Shown here in pieces: positions 5,056-13,293 of a DNA stretch of 14,439 nucleotides. The notes under the pieces are model-generated. The model made no database searches and was not told the origin of the DNA. It was given only the letters and a program-made list of their open reading frames with translations. The stretch covers positions 1-14,439 of the forward strand of contig NZ_JABBDR010000187.1 in assembly GCF_018854495.1 (NCBI RefSeq), written 5' to 3'. This DNA is from Acidithiobacillus ferruginosus. Its GTDB lineage: Bacteria; Pseudomonadota; Gammaproteobacteria; Acidithiobacillales; Acidithiobacillaceae. The position numbers and the translations under genes were made by a program. How positions within the stretch are numbered: the stretch's first letter is position 1; each line of letters opens with the position of its first letter.

Positions 5056-7530
5056 TCACGTCACCCTTTGCCACTGCTTATCAAGTACGCGACGAGATAC
5101 ATTTCCATCATCATCGATTTGGAAGAGATAAAGCCAACCATTATCCACCAGTTCTCGGACGAGAACGTGGCGGGAAATGACACTATCCATCTCCGCCTGC
5201 GGTGCCTCAATCAACACGTTTAGGCGGACCGGCTCATGGATCCAACGATTACCGTCGTGCAGGGACTGCAAGGCAAAACCGACACGTAAATCCCCTCCAT
5301 TCCCCTCAAGAACGCCGATAGATCCCCCAACGACATTATGTAGCACTTTATTGCCGCTGCCGAAATGCAGATTGTCTACCATGGAGCCGTAGTATTGCAT
5401 GTTGATCCAGTTTGCCACCACCATGGGGGCAGTCATAATCAACTCCAATGTGGAGAAGCCCGCGTCCTTATGCCAGTCATAGTCATGCAAAAAAGCCCGA
5501 CCTTCCAAGTCAACACCCCTTGTCCTCTGGCGGGGGGCTGCGATAAAAGCGGCGTTGCCTGCCAGTGCCCATTCGGGTCTGACCTCGGCCCAGTCCCGAG
5601 TGCGTCGCCGCATATCGCGCGTGACCACCTCAGGAGCTTGAGAGGCCGTACCCAGCAGGGTGGCGCGCTCCATCCGCGTAAGCTCACCCGCATCCGCCAG
5701 CCATTGGCGGAGTTGCGCCAGATCTTTGGCGTGCGTTGTCGGCAGATCTTCCGTGTCGAAGATCATCACTTCATCTGTTGTGGTGTCATGCAATCCGGCG
5801 ATGAAATAGGTGTCTTCTGGAATTTTAAGCCCTTTTTCCTCAAGACCCCGGCGGGTCGCCGGATCGTTTAGCAAGGTTACCGCAATCCTGGCACTGGCTT
5901 CTCCCGTCTGCCCGGCACAAGCACCGCAATCGAGTCCAGTCCCCTGTGGATTATTGACCGTAGTGCTGCCATGGCCTGCCAACAAGATCAGGCGTGCGAA
6001 TGTCTGCGTCAGCCCCATGTTTTTAAGAATGAATTCCCCGACCCCCGCCCGCTCATTTTCTGGAATTCCGGTACTTTTCGCACTGGATTTACAATTACCG
6101 CTAGCGATCAACCGTGGGCGCAGTCTCTGTTGCATTTCAATATTAAGGCCCCTTTCGTCCGGATGGGGTACGGTGCGGGTCCAACCCATGCTGTCACCGA
6201 AAAGCTTCGGGGCATATAGCAATCCGGTGGCTTCCACAAAGGTGAAAGTCGACACGGCTGATGTTTTGAAACTCTTCCAGGCGGTGGCTACCCGTAAACG
6301 TAATTGCCTTTTTGCGGCATGCTGTTGCCTTTCATCCTCGCCCGCATGACTCAGGTCCTCGCATACCCGATAAGGCGGATTGAAAATGACGGGGAGATGC
6401 CCTTTAGGCGTATTCGCACCGAATGGAACGTATTCCATGAGTACGCCAAAGAAGCCCGCAAAGCCCAAGGTTTGAATGCCTGGAGCCACTGTTTCCAGCG
6501 CCCGGCGGATGATTTCGGAGCGCACGTCGATGCAAAACGCAGCTTGCGCCACGGGTCGCTCAGTGGCCGCATTGGTTGACTCCGTTGCTTTTAGTGATCT
6601 GAACAATGAACGCTGATAGCCGATCTCCAGCGCGGTCTGCAAAATGGCATCAATGTGCTCCGACGGTTTTTCTATCGCCCTATTTTGTTGGGTGTGCAAC
6701 ATTCGGCGCCACCGCTTTTGTACGGCGATATCGGCGCTGGTCTTGTGAAGAATGGCATCCCAACACACGCGGATGGCGAGAAGATCACGCAAGGATTGAT
6801 CGGTCTCACCCTTCAATTCGGCCTGCCAACGCAGATATCTGGCCCAACCCGCCCAGCCTCCGATACTCAGGAGTGCTGCAAAGAGATAATCATCGGCCAG
6901 ATCGAACGGGACGGAGAGTTCCTTCAGAGCCCAGGCAATGGCCGTTTCAGCGGCTGCCGGGAGTGCGGCGGACGCTTCTCCAATCCCGCGCAAACCGATC
7001 ATGCGCGGGCTCTTGTCGAAATGCATGAACTTTAACCAGCCATGATACATCGGGCCATCGCGCCACGGCATGCTCCATGTGGCCTGCCCCTCGTCAAAGT
7101 ACGCCGCGCAATATTGGCTAATCCTTTCCACGACGAAGCCCGGCCAATCTCGACGATCATCGGCGAACATGGCATCCGCGAAGACCGGAAATGGCACGTT
7201 CCGGCTTGCCGATCGTTGTTTCATCGCCTGCTTGAGCTGGGTCACCCCCAAAATACTGTGCATCTCCTTCAGGGCTTCGTCTAAATCCTCTTGGGTGATC
7301 CGCCCGTTGGCGATCTGTTCTTCATAATAGGGCCGCGGCATAGTCAGCCCCTCGCCGGTAATCTTGCGAAGCGTCTGATCCGCTTGCCAGAACGGTTGGT
7401 CGCGCAGGCCAAGGTATGGATTTACGGCGACAAAGTGCTTGAGTGGCCAGAGGGGAGCGATTCTCTGGCATGCGCCTTCAATGTTCGCTTTGATGTCCTG
7501 ATACGGGTTTGATGTCGCTGCTGCTTTCAT
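5056..7530 (-). CDS. dabA: DabA, inorganic carbon transporter subunit (DUF2309)
   Basis: This encodes 824 residues, full length for the family. DabA is the carbonic-anhydrase-like cytoplasmic subunit of the DAB pump, which with DabB turns CO2 into trapped bicarbonate using the proton gradient. Zinc and active-site residues match the pattern described for the Halothiobacillus protein: C333 and D335 in AFCIDVRSE, H520 in LLAGHGSTT, and C535 in GLDCGACAG, with the same 15-residue spacing between His and Cys. The family start (IAPLWPLKHFVAVNPYLG, residues ~24-41) and the closing LHNVVGGSIGVLEGNGGDLR block are also present. No transmembrane span is obvious. The start is ATG 7530, with GGAGGAG 6 bp upstream; that site is made of the last codons of dabB, so the two are cotranslated. 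No convincing terminator follows the stop. Confidence 0.95.
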   Translation of the reverse strand: MKAAATSNPYQDIKANIEGACQRIAPLWPLKHFVAVNPYLGLRDQPFWQADQTLRKITGEGLTMPRPYYEEQIANGRITQEDLDEALKEMHSILGVTQLKQAMKQRSASRNVPFPVFADAMFADDRRDWPGFVVERISQYCAAYFDEGQATWSMPWRDGPMYHGWLKFMHFDKSPRMIGLRGIGEASAALPAAAETAIAWALKELSVPFDLADDYLFAALLSIGGWAGWARYLRWQAELKGETDQSLRDLLAIRVCWDAILHKTSADIAVQKRWRRMLHTQQNRAIEKPSEHIDAILQTALEIGYQRSLFRSLKATESTNAATERPVAQAAFCIDVRSEIIRRALETVAPGIQTLGFAGFFGVLMEYVPFGANTPKGHLPVIFNPPYRVCEDLSHAGEDERQQHAAKRQLRLRVATAWKSFKTSAVSTFTFVEATGLLYAPKLFGDSMGWTRTVPHPDERGLNIEMQQRLRPRLIASGNCKSSAKSTGIPENERAGVGEFILKNMGLTQTFARLILLAGHGSTTVNNPQGTGLDCGACAGQTGEASARIAVTLLNDPATRRGLEEKGLKIPEDTYFIAGLHDTTTDEVMIFDTEDLPTTHAKDLAQLRQWLADAGELTRMERATLLGTASQAPEVVTRDMRRRTRDWAEVRPEWALAGNAAFIAAPRQRTRGVDLEGRAFLHDYDWHKDAGFSTLELIMTAPMVVANWINMQYYGSMVDNLHFGSGNKVLHNVVGGSIGVLEGNGGDLRVGFALQSLHDGNRWIHEPVRLNVLIEAPQAEMDSVISRHVLVRELVDNGWLYLFQIDDDGNVSRRVLDKQWQRVT

Positions 7531-7532
7531 GT

Positions 7533-9182
7533 CTACTCCTCCGGAAACTGGACTTGTGGATTTGCCACACCCAATGTTTTCCCTCTCTTCGAGGCGTGAA
7601 GAAAGGCCATCTGACTAAAAACAAGATCAACATACAGTCCGTTGTACAGGTCCACATACACGGCTTGCCAAAAAGGCAACTTCTGCAACCGAGGCAAAAG
7701 TTGCTGAATGTGCAACAAGGAAAGAAAAGCCACGACGATAAGCGCCAGTAACCAGATTGGAATATGATCAGCCTGTACGGTATCACTGGGAATGCTGGTT
7801 CCCAGCAAATAAGTGGACAGATCATGCAGCCCAAAATAGGCTGAACAAACAATGATGCTTAACAGGGCGACTCGGGAAAGCAAGGTGCCAGCTCCGACTC
7901 CAGACCTATTGAGTGCTTGCAGCAGAAGCTGGCTCATCGCAATGGCGACGATGGTTCCGATCGTCAGCAAAGTCGGTTGCTTTTGCAAATCGATGCCAAA
8001 TGCCATGGCAATTCCAAAGGTGACTAGCCCTGATATAAGAATTGCCAATTCCGCTCGTCCGAGAGTTTGTTTTGTATTGAGCTTTTGGATTATCGGTCCA
8101 CGGAAATTGTCTACCACACTTCCGGAAGACAGGAACGCATGCGCCTTATAGACAGAGTGAGCTACAATATGGAGTACGGCTACACTGTACAAACCCAAAC
8201 CACATTCCATGAGCATGAAACCCAGTTGCGCAGAAGTGGAATACGCCAGCGATTCTTTGATATTGGTTTCCGTCATCATCATGAGAGATGCCACTGTTAC
8301 AGATAAAAGACCCGTGAGAATGAGTACGGTCCAGGCCCAGCTTACGTGGGTAATCATGGGGCTGACACGCAAGAGCAGGAATGCGCCAGTATAAATGAGT
8401 CCCGCATGTAATAGTGCCGAAACCTGCGTGGGGGCCTCCATAACTTGAATAAGCCAACCATGCAGGGGAAATATCCCGCTTTTTAAAATAGCACAAAGCA
8501 CAATCAGGCCTGTTGCAATCTGCAAGCTGGCAGGAAGACTTCCGTGCCACGCGTGCATCCACTGTGCGATTCCTGAAAAATCTGCCCTTCCGGTGGTCCG
8601 TGCTAGCAGAAGAAAAGCGGTGAAAAGGCTCACGTCGGCGATCCGCGAAAACAAATATTTTTTGCGTGCGGCTATTACGGCGATCGGACGTTCGCGATAG
8701 AATACCAATAACTGATGTAAAAACAGACTGGCGGCGGCAAATGAAATCCAGAATCCCCAGATATTATCTGTCACAATCAGCACTAGAAATGCGCCAACTG
8801 TCAGACTCAGCCACCTGTGGAACCGTCCCTCATGGGCATCCCCTACCATATACGAAGCAGAGTATCGAGAAACAATCATTCCCATGAAGGAGACCAACAC
8901 GAACATGACAAGAGTCAATGGATTAACCAATATTCGGATGGCAAATGAGTTTAATCCCCATGGTAGATGGATCGACAGATAGGTCTGTGAATGCTGTATT
9001 ATCACCACATACATTGCTGTTGCTGCGATGCCACAAAGCAGCGCAAACCAATTGGCACCGTTGCTAAGCGTCTTGACCCAGCGCGCATGATGGTCCGCGC
9101 GGAATCCAATAAGAAAACCCACCAACAGCAACGGCCATGGTGCAACCAACATAAAAAAAGAGGATGCGATATTCGCAATCAT
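7533..9182 (-). CDS. dabB: DabB, proton-conducting membrane subunit (NuoL/antiporter family)
   Basis: This encodes 549 residues from ATG 9182, which has CAGGAG 8 bp upstream; an in-frame start 28 codons earlier (9266) adds a non-hydrophobic stretch and has no comparable site. It is a polytopic inner-membrane protein of the Proton_antipo_M family (NuoL/MrpA type), with about 13-14 hydrophobic segments. The signature ILKSGIFPLHGWL, then MEAPTQVSALLHAG, spans residues ~232-261 and includes the channel lysine K234. A second buried lysine, K346, lies in AHSVYKAHAF. The dab-type segment LFLHQLLVFYRERP is followed by RKKYLFSRIADVSLF (residues 153-187). It couples proton influx to CO2 hydration by DabA, whose gene starts 2 bp downstream. 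The canonical helix-5 glutamate of NuoL is not seen at the matching place (SFAAASLF). Confidence 0.93.
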   Translation of the reverse strand: MIANIASSFFMLVAPWPLLLVGFLIGFRADHHARWVKTLSNGANWFALLCGIAATAMYVVIIQHSQTYLSIHLPWGLNSFAIRILVNPLTLVMFVLVSFMGMIVSRYSASYMVGDAHEGRFHRWLSLTVGAFLVLIVTDNIWGFWISFAAASLFLHQLLVFYRERPIAVIAARKKYLFSRIADVSLFTAFLLLARTTGRADFSGIAQWMHAWHGSLPASLQIATGLIVLCAILKSGIFPLHGWLIQVMEAPTQVSALLHAGLIYTGAFLLLRVSPMITHVSWAWTVLILTGLLSVTVASLMMMTETNIKESLAYSTSAQLGFMLMECGLGLYSVAVLHIVAHSVYKAHAFLSSGSVVDNFRGPIIQKLNTKQTLGRAELAILISGLVTFGIAMAFGIDLQKQPTLLTIGTIVAIAMSQLLLQALNRSGVGAGTLLSRVALLSIIVCSAYFGLHDLSTYLLGTSIPSDTVQADHIPIWLLALIVVAFLSLLHIQQLLPRLQKLPFWQAVYVDLYNGLYVDLVFSQMAFLHASKRGKTLGVANPQVQFPEE

Positions 9183-9495
9183 ACGCAACTCCTGCGTGAA
9201 ATCTGAAATGTAACCCAGTGACCGCTTGCTGCAGTCTTGCGAAGTGAACAGTAACCTGTATATCAATAAATAATAAGTTAAGATTTCTAACTATGATGTT
9301 TTACTTATATAAATGGGTTATGAGCCGACGCTCTAGCCCGTTGCTATCACGTAGATTGCAGGAGTGACGGGCGGATTGGTACGGTGGAGCTGCTGATGAC
9401 GGTCGGAGTGTTTTACCGCAAGGGGTCGTTACGGTTGGGTTGAAGGGGCTATCCTCACGATTGCGGCGACTTCATCGCCACCTGTGGATCAGTCG
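9183..9495 (-). promoter_or_regulatory. dabB upstream region with a LysR-type site GTTA-N7-TAAC
   Basis: This 313-bp gap between glcF and dabB holds no credible gene. Its right part is GC-rich. The stretch 9250-9315 is strongly AT-rich and is the likely dabB promoter. At 9277-9291 lies GTTAAGATTTCTAAC, whose ends GTTA and TAAC form an inverted repeat around 7 bases. This fits the loose T-N11-A rule of LysR-family regulators and the TNA-N7-TNA form reported for CbbR. It is 95 bp upstream of the dabB ATG, a usual distance. No cbbR or other lysR gene is in the window, and in AT-rich DNA such a match could be chance. I could not fix -35 and -10 boxes with confidence. Confidence 0.4.
9463..9481 (-). 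terminator. Stem-loop 15 bp past glcF, without a T tract
   Basis: On the minus strand GTGGCGA-TGAAG-TCGCCGC can form a 7-bp stem (one G·T pair) with a 5-base loop, starting 15 bases after the glcF stop. No run of T follows, so it is not a standard intrinsic terminator. It could protect the 3' end of the glc transcript or partly reduce read-through into dabB. Confidence 0.3.
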
Positions 9496-10737
9496 CTACA
9501 ATCCTCCAACAGGAGCCAAAGCATCGGCACATAGATCCAGCCAATGGCAAACAGGTGTCTCACTCCCGCTTTGAAGGTGCATCTGGCAGCCGACGTTGGC
9601 CGTGGCGATGCAGTCCGGCTGCCCTGCCTGCAAAGCCTCCAGTTTCTGATGGCGTAGCAGCTGGGACAGCATGGGCTGCAAAATAGAGTAACTGCCTGCC
9701 GAACCACAACAAAGATGGCTATCGTGGACACTGGTCAATCGGTAACCGGCTTGTTGCAGGAGCGTTTCGACCCCGCCTTGCAAGCGCTGGGCATGTTGCA
9801 GGGAACAGGGGGCGTGGAAGGCGACTGTACCGCGATTAGCGGCCACGAAAGGAATTTCCCCGGCGCGCTCCAGGAGCCATTCACTGGGATCGCAGGCCAG
9901 AGCGGCTACACGCGCGGCCTTTTCAGCATAGTCCGGGTCGTTTTGTAGCGCCTCCCCATATTCCTTGACCATGCTGCCACAGCCGCTGGCGCTGACCAGA
10001 ATGGCTTCAGCGCCAGCTTCGATCAGCGGCCACCAGGCATCGATGTTGCGACGCATGTAGTCGTGGGCTTCGCTGTGGGCGCTGAGGTGCAGGCTGAGGG
10101 CACCACAGCAACCGGCACTGGCTGGCATATCGACAGTCACCCCGAGGGTGCCGAGTATCTGCGCCAGCGCCGCCCCGGTCGCGGGGGTCATCACGCTTTG
10201 CACGCATCCGGCGAGGGCAATGACCCGGCGCGTCGTATGGACCGTGGCCTGGGGCGCCGTGAGCCGAGGCTTGGGCAGGGTCGGAATCTGGCGCGCCAAA
10301 GCACCCGGCAACAGGGGCTTAAAGGTGTTACCGAGCCGCACCAATAGACGGAAGCGCTCGGGATGGGGGACGATGGCGCGCAGCAGGCGGCGCTTCACCC
10401 GCTCCAGTGCCGGACGATCCACTTCCGCTTCGAGATGCGCGCGGCCGATTTCCGCCAGCCGCGCGTAGCGCACACCGGAAGGACAGGTGGTTTCACAAGC
10501 GCGGCAGGTGAGGCAACGGTCCAGATGTTCCAGGGTGTGTTCCGTGGCCGGAGCACCGGCGAAAAACGCTTTGATGAGGTAGATGCGACCACGCGGACCA
10601 TCCAGTTCATTGCCGAGAATCTGGTAGGTGGGGCAGGTGGCGGTGCAGAAGCCGCAGTGGACGCAACTGCGCAGGATAGCATCGGCTTCGGTCACGCTGG
10701 GGTCATTTTGGAAGCGGGGGGCGATATGGGTTTGCAT
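9496..10737 (-). CDS. glcF: Glycolate oxidase iron-sulfur subunit GlcF
   Basis: This encodes 413 residues, close to the E. coli protein. GlcF carries electrons from the flavin subunits of glycolate oxidase to the quinone pool while glycolate is oxidised to glyoxylate. Two [4Fe-4S] ferredoxin motifs lie at C25-C28-C31-C35 (CVHCGFCTATCP) and C75-C78-C81-C85 (CLTCRACETTCP). Two cysteine-rich CCG domains follow, with ALAGC at ~174-178, AGCCGALS at ~208-215, FHAPCS at ~307-312 and HLCCGSAGS at ~341-349. There is no signal peptide; it should sit on the cytoplasmic face of the membrane. The start ATG 10737 is 9 bp after the glcE stop, with a GAGG site overlapping that stop. It is the last gene of the glc operon. 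The heterodisulfide-reductase-like CCG modules also occur in lactate oxidase LldE/LutA, but gene order and the adjacent glcD/glcE favour GlcF. Confidence 0.95.
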   Translation of the reverse strand: MQTHIAPRFQNDPSVTEADAILRSCVHCGFCTATCPTYQILGNELDGPRGRIYLIKAFFAGAPATEHTLEHLDRCLTCRACETTCPSGVRYARLAEIGRAHLEAEVDRPALERVKRRLLRAIVPHPERFRLLVRLGNTFKPLLPGALARQIPTLPKPRLTAPQATVHTTRRVIALAGCVQSVMTPATGAALAQILGTLGVTVDMPASAGCCGALSLHLSAHSEAHDYMRRNIDAWWPLIEAGAEAILVSASGCGSMVKEYGEALQNDPDYAEKAARVAALACDPSEWLLERAGEIPFVAANRGTVAFHAPCSLQHAQRLQGGVETLLQQAGYRLTSVHDSHLCCGSAGSYSILQPMLSQLLRHQKLEALQAGQPDCIATANVGCQMHLQSGSETPVCHWLDLCADALAPVGGL

Positions 10738-10746
10738 GGGCAGACC

Positions 10747-11850
10747 TCAGAGGGTGGCGTAAAGACGGCCAGAATTGAGTATGGCGCGCCGATCGAAGGC
10801 TGCCTTGAGCCGTTGTTGCATGGCCAGCAGCGGCGGTGTGAGGGGATGAAAGACCTCACCACGGCGATCTCCACCACGAAACAGGGTGGCGTGACCACCG
10901 TGCTCCGCCGCCAACTGCCGCAGGGCCGTCGCATCACGGGCACCACGCAGCCAGCGTTGGCCGCCGCCCCATTCGATGAGGATCTGATCCCCGAGCGGCA
11001 AGGGCGGTGTGGCCGGGGCCACGGCCAGACGCCACAAGGGCGCGTCCCCCTGAAAAAAAACGTGTCGCTGTTCGCGCAGGGTCACCCAGAAGGCCGCCGC
11101 CTCGGCATCGGGCAACCTTTCGCCGCCCAGCCGGGTCTGCGCCGCCCGCACGGCGCTTCCGGTGCCGGAAAGACGTATATACAGGTGCTCGCCATCATAC
11201 GCCGTAGCGGAGAGCGGCAGGGGCTGTCCAGCCCAGTGATTCATGCGTTGGACGGCAGTAACGGGGTCCATCGGCCGCACCAGAGTCACGGTACTATCGG
11301 GGCGCGGCAGCACCTTGAGGCTCACCTCGAGCAGGACGCCCAGGGTGCCGAGCGCACCCACCATCAAACGGGAAACATCATAACCGGCGACATTTTTCAT
11401 GACCTGCCCGCCGAAGCGCAGGATCTCGCCCTGTCCGTTGAGGATGCGCATGCCCAGCACCGTATCGCGGGCCGACCCGGCGTAGGGACGGCTCGGACCG
11501 GAAAACCCACAGGCCAGCGTGCCGCCGATGGTCGCGGCGGGTCCGAAGTGCGGGGGTTCGAAAGGGAGCATCTGCCCGGCTTCCGCGAGTTGTGCCTCCA
11601 GTGCTTGCAAGGAAGTGCCCGCGCGCAGAGTGATGAAAAGCTCGTTGGGCGCGTAGTCGATGATGCCCCTGTGGCCACCGAGATCGAGCAGATCGCATGC
11701 CGGCGTTTGGCGGCCATAGAACGTCTTGCTCCCGCCACCGCGAATAGCGAGCGGTTGGGATCTGGCGTGGGCCTCTTGTACGGCCATCTGCAAGGTCTGG
11801 CTCTGATCTATGTCAAAAACGCTCCAGTTCGGGGAAAGGCAACTGGCCAT
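10747..11850 (-). CDS. glcE: Glycolate oxidase FAD-binding subunit GlcE
   Basis: This encodes 367 residues from ATG 11850; the frame is open further upstream inside glcD, but that part does not resemble GlcE, while the chosen start aligns to the E. coli N-terminus within a few residues. It overlaps the 3' end of glcD by 38 bp and has no strong ribosome binding site, so translational coupling is likely. It is a second, smaller FAD_binding_4 protein that pairs with GlcD. Motifs seen are RGGGSKTFYG (~37-46), HRGIIDY (60-66), LPFEPPHFGP (95-104), GFSGPSRPYAGSARD (115-129) and FGGQVMKNVAGYDVSRLMVG (146-165). The C-terminus carries HGGHATLFRGG and NSGRLYATL. The exact start could instead be a few codons further in. 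It is needed with GlcD and GlcF for activity in known systems. Confidence 0.93.
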   Translation of the reverse strand: MASCLSPNWSVFDIDQSQTLQMAVQEAHARSQPLAIRGGGSKTFYGRQTPACDLLDLGGHRGIIDYAPNELFITLRAGTSLQALEAQLAEAGQMLPFEPPHFGPAATIGGTLACGFSGPSRPYAGSARDTVLGMRILNGQGEILRFGGQVMKNVAGYDVSRLMVGALGTLGVLLEVSLKVLPRPDSTVTLVRPMDPVTAVQRMNHWAGQPLPLSATAYDGEHLYIRLSGTGSAVRAAQTRLGGERLPDAEAAAFWVTLREQRHVFFQGDAPLWRLAVAPATPPLPLGDQILIEWGGGQRWLRGARDATALRQLAAEHGGHATLFRGGDRRGEVFHPLTPPLLAMQQRLKAAFDRRAILNSGRLYATL

Positions 11851-13279
11851 GATGCACATGCATGGCCCCCAACTCGGCGCAGCGATGCAGGCTGGGCACG
11901 GCCTTTCCGGGGTTGAGGCGACCTTCGGGGTCGAAGGCGTGTTTGATGCGATGCAACTGCGCCAGTTCGGCGGCGTTAAACTGAACGCACATGCTGTCCA
12001 GTTTCTCGACACCGACGCCGTGTTCGCCGGTGACGCTGCCACCGACGGCCACGCAGAGTTCAAGGATGCGGCGCCCAAATTCCTCAGCAGCGTGCAACTG
12101 TCCCTCGGCATTCGCGTCGTAAAGGATCAGCGGGTGCAGATTACCATCGCCCGCGTGGAAGACATTGGCGACCCGCAGTCCGTATTCGGCGGACCAGGCG
12201 GTGATTCGCCCTAGCACCTCTGCCAGACGCTGGCGCGGAATGGTCCCGTCCATGCAGTAATAATCCGGAGCCAGACGCCCCACCGCCGGAAAGGCCGCCT
12301 TGCGGCCTTTCCAAAGCAGCAGACGGGTCGCGGCATCCTCAGCTATGCGGATAGCGCGGGCGCCGTAGCGTTGGAGTAGGGTTTCTACCTCCCGCACCAG
12401 CTCCTCCAGTTCCACGGCGGGGCCATCCAACTCACACAGGAGGATGGCTGCGGCATCGCGGGGATAACCGGCATGGACAAAATCTTCCGCGGCTTCGATG
12501 GCGAGCCGATCCATCATCTCCAGGCCGGCAGGAATGATGCCCGCGGCAATGATGGCGCTGACCGACTCCGCTGCCGCCTCGACACTAGAAAAGGCCGCCA
12601 GCAGGACGAGGACATGCTCCGGCACCGGCAACAAACGCACCGTGCATTCCGTCACCACGCCCAGCAATCCTTCGGAACCGGTCATTAGCGCCAGCAGATC
12701 GTAGCCGGGGCTGTCGAGAGCCTGACTGCCGATCCGCAGGGTTTCGCCCGTGGCGGTCAGCACGTCCAGTTCCAGGAGATTGTGGACGGTAAGCCCGTAT
12801 TTCAGGCAATGCACGCCGCCGGAGTTCTCCGCTACATTGCCGCCGATACTGCAGGCGATTTGCGAGGAGGGGTCGGGCGCGTAGTACAGACCCAAGGGGC
12901 GAGCCGCTTCGCTGATGGCCAGATTACGCACGCCCGGCTGAACCCGAGCGGTACGGTTCTCCCGGTCGATGGCGATAATATGATGCAAGCGGGCCAGACT
13001 GAGAAGCACCGCGTCACGGATCGGACGCGCGCCCCCGGAAAGACCCGTACCCGCGCCACGTGGCACTACCGCCACGCCGTGACGCTGACAGATTTGCAAG
13101 ACCGCCTGCACGCCCTCCCGGTCCGTGGGCAATACCACACAAAGCGGCAACTCGCGCAGTACCGAGAGGCCGTCGCATTCATATGGCCGTAGATCTTCCG
13201 CACTACGCAATACCGCATCCGCAGACAGGGCCGCCTGCAATTCCACAAGGAGGGCGGTACGGTCGGGGGACGCGGGCAT
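11813..13279 (-). CDS. glcD: Glycolate oxidase catalytic FAD subunit GlcD
   Basis: This encodes 488 residues from ATG 13279, with TGAGGTG about 10 bp upstream overlapping the stop of the preceding gene; a GTG at 13297 is a weaker alternative. It oxidises glycolate (and D-lactate in relatives) to the 2-oxo acid using FAD. The PCMH-type FAD domain shows PRGAGTGLSGGARP at 73-86, DPSSQIACSIGGNVAENSGG at ~136-155 and GSEGLLGVVTE at 201-211. The FAD-oxidase C-terminal domain shows FHAGDGNLHP at 374-383, GEHGVG at 418-423 and LNPGK at 455-459. In an autotroph the expected source of glycolate is 2-phosphoglycolate made by RubisCO oxygenation. Together with glcE and glcF it forms a tight operon behind the DUF1537 gene. 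D-lactate dehydrogenase (LldD/GlcD-like) is an alternative, made unlikely by the full glcDEF set. Confidence 0.95.
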   Translation of the reverse strand: MPASPDRTALLVELQAALSADAVLRSAEDLRPYECDGLSVLRELPLCVVLPTDREGVQAVLQICQRHGVAVVPRGAGTGLSGGARPIRDAVLLSLARLHHIIAIDRENRTARVQPGVRNLAISEAARPLGLYYAPDPSSQIACSIGGNVAENSGGVHCLKYGLTVHNLLELDVLTATGETLRIGSQALDSPGYDLLALMTGSEGLLGVVTECTVRLLPVPEHVLVLLAAFSSVEAAAESVSAIIAAGIIPAGLEMMDRLAIEAAEDFVHAGYPRDAAAILLCELDGPAVELEELVREVETLLQRYGARAIRIAEDAATRLLLWKGRKAAFPAVGRLAPDYYCMDGTIPRQRLAEVLGRITAWSAEYGLRVANVFHAGDGNLHPLILYDANAEGQLHAAEEFGRRILELCVAVGGSVTGEHGVGVEKLDSMCVQFNAAELAQLHRIKHAFDPEGRLNPGKAVPSLHRCAELGAMHVHHGQLPFPELERF

Positions 13280-13293
13280 GCTGGGCCGGCACC

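Noticed and set aside
10363..11916. 517-codon open frame on the plus strand
   Set aside because: It lies antisense to glcF and glcE, whose products are full-length and motif-rich. The frame is open because of high GC and codon bias; its translation is low in hydrophobic residues and shows no domain.
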